Part shown: in pieces, positions 59,245 to 64,000 of the stretch
Numbering within the stretch: the first letter of the stretch is position 1
How the letters are laid out: every line of letters starts with the position of its first letter
NCBI RefSeq assembly: GCF_003073045.1
Contig: NC_037601.1
Span: forward strand, 4,867,872-4,931,871
Reading direction: 5' to 3'
Length of the DNA stretch: 64,000 bases
Origin: Pomacea canaliculata
Taxonomy: Eukaryota; Mollusca; Gastropoda; Architaenioglossa; Ampullariidae
Position numbers and translations under genes: made by a program
The notes under the pieces: generated by a model
Told to the model about the DNA's origin: nothing
Databases searched by the model: none
The model's input: the letters and a program-made list of their open reading frames with translations, nothing else

Positions 59245-60320
59245 ATAACACTGCACATATTGTTTTGTTGTTTTTATGTTATTCGAAACAGTTTCTTTAA
59301 ATTTCTTACTTTTGACTTTTTTGTTGTTGCTTTTTTTGCATGAAGAGCTATCTTTTTCTTTCTCCTCCCCTTCACACACACATACTCTCAAATACATATA
59401 AACAAAGATTTATACCATAATTCACACACTTATTAAAGGTAGGATTTGGGGTTCTTGGGGAGTTGTTTCATCTCAGAGTGGAGACAGCGAGCGCGATGCG
59501 AGTAACTTTAGAAGCATAAAGATGAAGAACATCGAAAGAAAGATAAAGAAAAGCAGCGATCTTGAACTGAGCCCGACAGTGTGATGGAAGCTAGTAAGTG
59601 TCTGATGCGCTCATAATTTGATCTTTGCAAAAACAAAATACAAGTCTAGCCACAGAATTGGAGTCGAATAATAACCAACCCTGGCAAGTTTCCACAAGTT
59701 TAGGAAGGTTGTACCACTTAGATGACACGAGACTGAATTGAGTAGGGTCCATTACGAGGCACACCCAAATATTTCATGGAATATTTTATGCTATCATCAC
59801 CTAAACCCTAAATCACATTGCAGTTCACCAGGTTATGGTGTGATTCATCACCATTCGCCTCTAGTATCACTTCAGTCTTATCCGTGCTCTGATGTTCAGT
59901 CAAGAGAGACCATAAATACAACTGTCAACAGTGTGCTGAGTGAGAATGTTTGACAACTCCAGGTCCTCAGCATACTTTGGATAACAACAGCTGTGAGAAA
60001 AAACATTTGATAGTGACTGGATACACAACACAGATCTTTACACAGAAGCAAGTAGGAGGAAAGATGAAACAACACAATTATACCGCCACAGCAGGATGTA
60101 GACCAGTGGAGGGCAGCACCAGTCCAACCAAACAACTTACCAAGGTGCTCTAACAATTGTAAGAGAGAATATTTAGACGAAAGGCAATTTTAATACAATA
60201 TTAATATAATAATATTTTAGTAATAATTTTTAATAATTTTTAACACAATTTTAATACAGGCAAAAAAATAAAAATAATAATAATGAACGAATGAGATAGA
60301 GATCGGATTAAGCCCCGGTT
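59245..60320. other. No recognisable gene
   Basis: Weak open frames on both strands only. 60,190-60,290 is extremely AT-rich with TAATAATTTTTAATAATT repeats. No family recognised. Confidence 0.4.
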
Positions 60321-60323
60321 TAC

Positions 60324-60640
60324 TTAGGAATGGTGTAAGAACAATCTGATTGAAAGCATGAAGAACTCAGGGTTGGGCAGCGAATGATTCACGATCCTGA
60401 CAATAACAGACAGAAGGTTAACTAGACCTTGTTTGGTGAATGAGGTGGGGATTGAATCAAGACAATCTGTTTTAGATGGCGATTTGACAATCAGAGCATG
60501 GATTTCTCTGTCTGACATGGATTGAAGCTGATAGTTCAGATGGAGGTAGACAGATGTGAGAGGACATCTTTGCCAGTCTGCTACACGTTTGTGAAACTGT
60601 CACAGAAATCATCAGGAAGATTTTGATATGTTATTCGAAA
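60324..60640 (-). mobile_element. CR1/L2-like reverse transcriptase fragment
   Basis: The minus frame 60,518-60,324 contains IVKSPSKTDCLDSIPTSFTK and VNLLSVIVRIVNHSLPN, the N-terminal RT block (KSPxKxCxLDPIPT) typical of L2/CR1 LINEs. Weak coding similarity continues upstream to about 60,640. Both ends are truncated. Confidence 0.7.
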
Positions 60641-60979
60641 GTGGAAGTCCTCCATGTTTTATTAATTTAGCAGAAAAATATACCTAAAATGATTGACCTA
60701 ATAGATGACCTAAAACCCAAGGGAGACCTGTGGATTCCCCGTAAGTCCGTGCATGGTAGTGACTGTAACACTTGTTTCTCGAGAGGGTCATCAAGCACTT
60801 AGTGTAGTTCATCTCCACCCAGTCAATAGCAGGGTGTTGCTCTGCTGTTCTGTTGAAGTGAAAATACGAAACAGGGTATATCTACAGATACCTACGTTGT
60901 CTGCTAACTGGTCAGAAAGAGTTTTACATTCAAGCCCGGATCCCGCAAGTGACCATGTCCTTCTATTGCCTCCTCACTC

Positions 60980-61028
60980 GTGTGTGTGTGTGTTTGTGTG
61001 TGTGTGCGTGTGTGTGCGTGTGTGTGTG
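60980..61028. repeat. (GT)n microsatellite
   Basis: GT-rich run with scattered GC interruptions, encoding cysteine/valine repeats only by chance. Confidence 0.9.
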
Positions 61029-61147
61029 GTTTACTCTTTTACTTGCTCACAACCGCCTACCTTCAAACATTATTAATAAAGTACTATCATAATGTTGTAC
61101 TGAGAGGTGGAACACCGTCACCATTGTCTTTGAACTGTTTCCTACAG

Positions 61148-61735
61148 CACCGAAGACGGACTCACCTCCTGGGTGAACAGCATGTTCACACCGGGACCCC
61201 ACCCCAGTTCATAGGGGTACATACGGCCCAACCCCCTACAATGGGGACCACTGTGGTGGTGAGTTCTTTTCACAAATTTGACATTTTATCTTTATCTTGT
61301 TTACAGAAATCAAGAAGTTTTGTTACCTGCGTGTCTGGATCAATTAATTACTATAGAGAAAGTAATATAACTGTTTATAATACATTTTTCAACGAAATGC
61401 AAAAAGTAAACAAAAACACAGAAAAGTGCGTATGTTAAATGTCAAAACAACATACCCACAAACACAAGCGCGCGTGCACATAAACACACAGTATAAAAAT
61501 ACGAACAGTTAAACTCGGATTATTTTTCTTTCTCTTTGGCTACTTGGAAAAGGCAGCGAAAATTTGACCTCTTGAGTCCAGCAACCTCTGAACTTTCTTT
61601 TACTGTCATGCAGGTGACTCAGCCAGTGGTGACCCAAGTGGAGCCGACACCACGTGTCCTCTGGTGATGTCGGTGCTGACCGTCGTCCTCTGTTTCTCCG
61701 TCTGCGGCATGGCTGGCATCTTCGCGCGCTGGAAG
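61148..61735 (+). CDS. Candidate dispanin/CD225 membrane protein, two exons (partial)
   Basis: Exon 61148-61258 follows a CTACAG acceptor and ends at GTGAGT. Read in its only long frame it gives PPQFIGVHTAQPPTMGTTVV, a proline-rich tail. Exon 61614-61735 follows ATGCAG and ends at GTACAT. In the joined frame it continues VTQPVVTQVEPT and then stops. In another frame it gives PLVMSVLTVVLCFSVCGMAG, which resembles the first membrane helix of the CD225/dispanin (IFITM-like) domain. A one-base indel between these halves would explain this, either a pseudogene lesion or a sequence error. The first exon(s) and the second helix were not found in the window. The assignment rests on pattern recognition only. 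Confidence 0.4.
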
Positions 61736-61833
61736 GTACATCACGTGACTTTACGCCTACCAATGAAATCTCACAAACATTCTTTGTTTACGTGTTTTAT
61801 TAGTTATCTGGGGGTGGCGTTAAAAGCTTTTGC

Positions 61834-61867
<34 letters not shown>

Positions 61868-62326
61868 AATGATGATGCTTTAGCTTTTCCTGTAATCGTC
61901 TATTGCAATCTAACCACTGCACTTGTATATGGTGTTGTTCTTACGGTATGTTTTCACACATCGTTATATATATATACACACACACATATATATTTAAGTG
62001 TAGAACTAGAGCTTGTTCTCTTTTTCCTCTTAGTCTCTTCTATATTTCCTTTTTTTATTACTTGTGTGAATAGTTGTTTCTCCTTCCGTCCTTTTTATTG
62101 TGTCCTTGTCTCCTACATGTCTTAAGTGCTGAGAGAACGCTAAACACACGTCGTTGTTGTTGTTGTTGTTGTTGTTGTTGATTGATTGATGATGATGATT
62201 GATTGATTGATGATGATGATGATGATGATGATGTGTTCATAGCTATTACAGTTTTATCGTGTTTATGAATCATGTTTGTGTTTACGTGTGCTGCGGACCA
62301 CGGTGTCTTGTTACTATGCTGTAACC
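61736..62326. other. Simple-repeat-rich spacer, no gene seen
   Basis: Contains (GTT)n at 61,833-61,868, TATATA/CACACA at 61,965-61,992, and a compound (GTT)n, (GATT)n, (GAT)n array at 62,150-62,233. It may be intron of the candidate dispanin gene. Confidence 0.6.
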
Positions 62327-64000
62327 CAGGGGTGGGCAATTGTTTTGGCTCGGGGGCCACATTGTGTCGGCGGAAGTCAGCGGAGGGCCGCACCTTTTTA
62401 AAACTGCTCAGTTTATTAAATATTGTCATTTCTTTTCCATTATAGAAACATTAAATAACAATAAACAATAAAGACAGTTCATATCAATTTATTAATCTTA
62501 TTCTTTAATCAGTTTAATGGGACAAATGCACCCTGTCACAATTTTTCACAATCCATTTAAAGTCTGGATTGAGGTTGCTGGTACATATCCTCAGCTCTGC
62601 CTCCAAGTTTGTGTCAGTCAGTGAGCCTCTGTATTTGTTCTTGTTAATTTTCATACACGAAAAGCTTTGCTCGCATATGTACGTGGACCCAAACAGTGAA
62701 AACATCTTCATTGCAAATTTCCTCAGGTGAGAAATTTGTCAGCAGACAAAGATTTGTAAAAATCCACTAGTTTCGCAGAACTGAACGCTTCCTTCATGGT
62801 GTGATCTGACTGCAAGTCGATCAGCTCCAACTGCAGCTCATCAGGTGCTGCACCCGGATCAGCAGTGAATGGATAAGCCAGAATATTAAATTCTCGCTCA
62901 GTGTTACTTAAATCTTGAAATCGTCTTTCCATTTCTTCCTCCAAGCTCTTCAAATAGCCCTTAACTTTGGTTGCTATATTCCCGGCCACTTTCTGTTTCC
63001 TAGCAAAGGGAAATGGCAGAACTTGCCTTCACCTGCTTGCTGAGCAAAGGGTCTCAGTTTTAACTTAAAAGCCTTCACATGTGTCCACATTTCATGAGCA
63101 AACAAACCCTTTCCCTGAAACGTCACATTCAGATCATTTAATTTCTCGAACATATCAACAGCAAACATGAAGTCGAACCTTCACTCTTCACACACCGTTT
63201 TGGTTTTGAATTCACAAGAAATTTCCTTCATGTCAAGGAAAACAAAGATTTCCTCCCTCAATGCCCAGACTCTTTTTAGCACTTTGCCCAGACTCAACCA
63301 CCTAACATTGTTGTGGTAAAGAACGTCTTCATATTCTGTCTCCATATCCTCCAGCAGAGACTTAAACTGCCGGTGGTTGAGCGCTTTTAATTTAATAATA
63401 TTCACAACACTTATCACAGGTTCAATCACGTGCTTAATATCCAATGCTGATTTGCACAAACTTTCTTGATGCAAAATACAGTGGAATGATAAAATATCAC
63501 TGCCTGGATTTTCAGTTGTTAATTTGTCTTTCGAAAGTTTCACCATTCCTATGTTTTTGCCAGTGAATGATTTGGCTCCATGTGTGGTGATACTGGCCAT
63601 CCTATCCCATGACAATCCTCTTTCTTCCACACAGTCCACTGCACACTCAAACAAGTCCTGACCAGTTGTTGTATTTTTCATTGATTCCATGCTTAACAAT
63701 TCTTCTGTGATGGTAAAAGTATTGTCAGTTCCACGGATAAAGATGAGCAGTTGTGCGGTGTCTTCATTATCGGTGCTCTCATCTAATGCCAATGAATACC
63801 ACAGAAAATCACGGCTTGCAGTGTCCAGCTGTTGTGTGAGTTCATCGTTGATGACCTCTATGCGCCGCACGACAGTCCGCCTTGATAATGAAATGTTTTC
63901 AAATGTATTTCTGATTTCTGGACACACGACACTTGCGCAATCGACCATGCACTTTTTTATGAACTCCACGTCTGAAAAGAGCTTGTTGCATTTTGCAATA
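62327..64000 (-). mobile_element. hAT element (ZBED5/GTF2IRD2-like), runs off window
   Basis: Left terminus CAGGGGTGGGCAATTG with GGGGGCCACATTGTGT and GGAGGGCCGCACC subterminal sequence, as in hAT elements. The transposase lies on the minus strand and continues beyond base 64,000, so the right terminus and target duplication cannot be checked. Confidence 0.85.
62514..63969 (-). pseudogene. hAT transposase, fragmented (ZBED5/GTF2IRD2-like)
   Basis: Reading order on minus: 63,969-63,181 (262 codons, open at the right; WYSLALDESTDNEDTAQLLI is the catalytic-core Asp region, then VDCVEERGLSWDRMASITTH, FHCILHQESLCKSAL and VRWLSLGKVLKRVWALREEI). Next come 63,168-62,974 (LNDLNVTFQGKG), 62,989-62,723 (EEEMERRFQDL, FTADPGAAPDELQLELIDLQ) and 62,711-62,514 (STYICEQSFSCMKINKNKYR, LTDTNLEAELRI dimerisation region). 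The order and spacing match a full transposase of the group that gave rise to vertebrate ZBED5/GTF2IRD2 genes. At least three frame breaks, including a stop before 63,181, interrupt it, so it is inactive unless these are sequence errors. The N-terminal zinc finger would lie beyond the window. Confidence 0.85.

Overview
The window is eukaryotic nuclear DNA, most likely from a mollusc and plausibly a gastropod. The evidence is spliced genes with GT-AG introns, a GH16 beta-1,3-glucanase/glucan-recognition gene with an intact catalytic box, and a very dense, nested load of hAT, pogo, LINE, LTR and Polinton remnants of the kind seen in lophotrochozoan genomes. The species cannot be named from the sequence alone. 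One 100-base run of N (1,206-1,305) marks a scaffold gap. Many small indels separate otherwise close copies, so some apparent frameshifts may be assembly errors.

Layout: 1,845-5,505 is a large palindrome with a ~500 bp loop. From 8,085 to 24,010 there is a second, larger palindrome: two head-to-head copies of a 12-exon GH16 gene (copy A, minus, CDS 14,865 to 8,364; copy B, plus, CDS 18,327 to 23,735; 444 codons). Its central spacer contains a copy of the loop of the first palindrome. From 25,671 to 34,408 and again from 51,344 to 55,551 there are two direct-orientation copies of a 3-exon gene for an HtrL/YibB-like type II membrane protein. Each copy carries different disabling lesions.

The 17 kb between the HtrL copies is almost entirely transposable elements. 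A Polinton fragment lies at 34,410-35,520. A complete LTR element (36,565-42,754, minus strand, 5-bp target duplication, primer-binding and polypurine tracts) carries a degraded gag and an intact 306-codon coiled-coil ORF but no pol. It is split by a 3.0 kb hAT element, which itself holds another hAT. A 5'-inverted L1/Tx1-like LINE (43,301-47,040) is split by a 427 bp hAT MITE. An RTE-like LINE, a ~530 bp (GAT)n array, an L2/CR1-like LINE 3' end and a Gypsy gag-protease fragment follow.

The right side (55.6-64 kb) holds Polinton genes (integrase and small ORFs, minus strand) next to a TATA-containing promoter-like block, a CR1/L2 reverse transcriptase fragment, two exons that look like a dispanin/CD225 membrane protein, and the left end of an hAT element with a fragmented transposase running off the window edge.

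The clearest functional product is the secreted GH16 enzyme, which would bind or cleave beta-1,3-glucan in digestion or innate immunity. The most unusual finding is the pol-less LTR element with an intact coiled-coil ORF. Next are the two palindromes sharing one loop and the two HtrL copies that keep opposite ends of what looks like the same ancestral hAT insertion.
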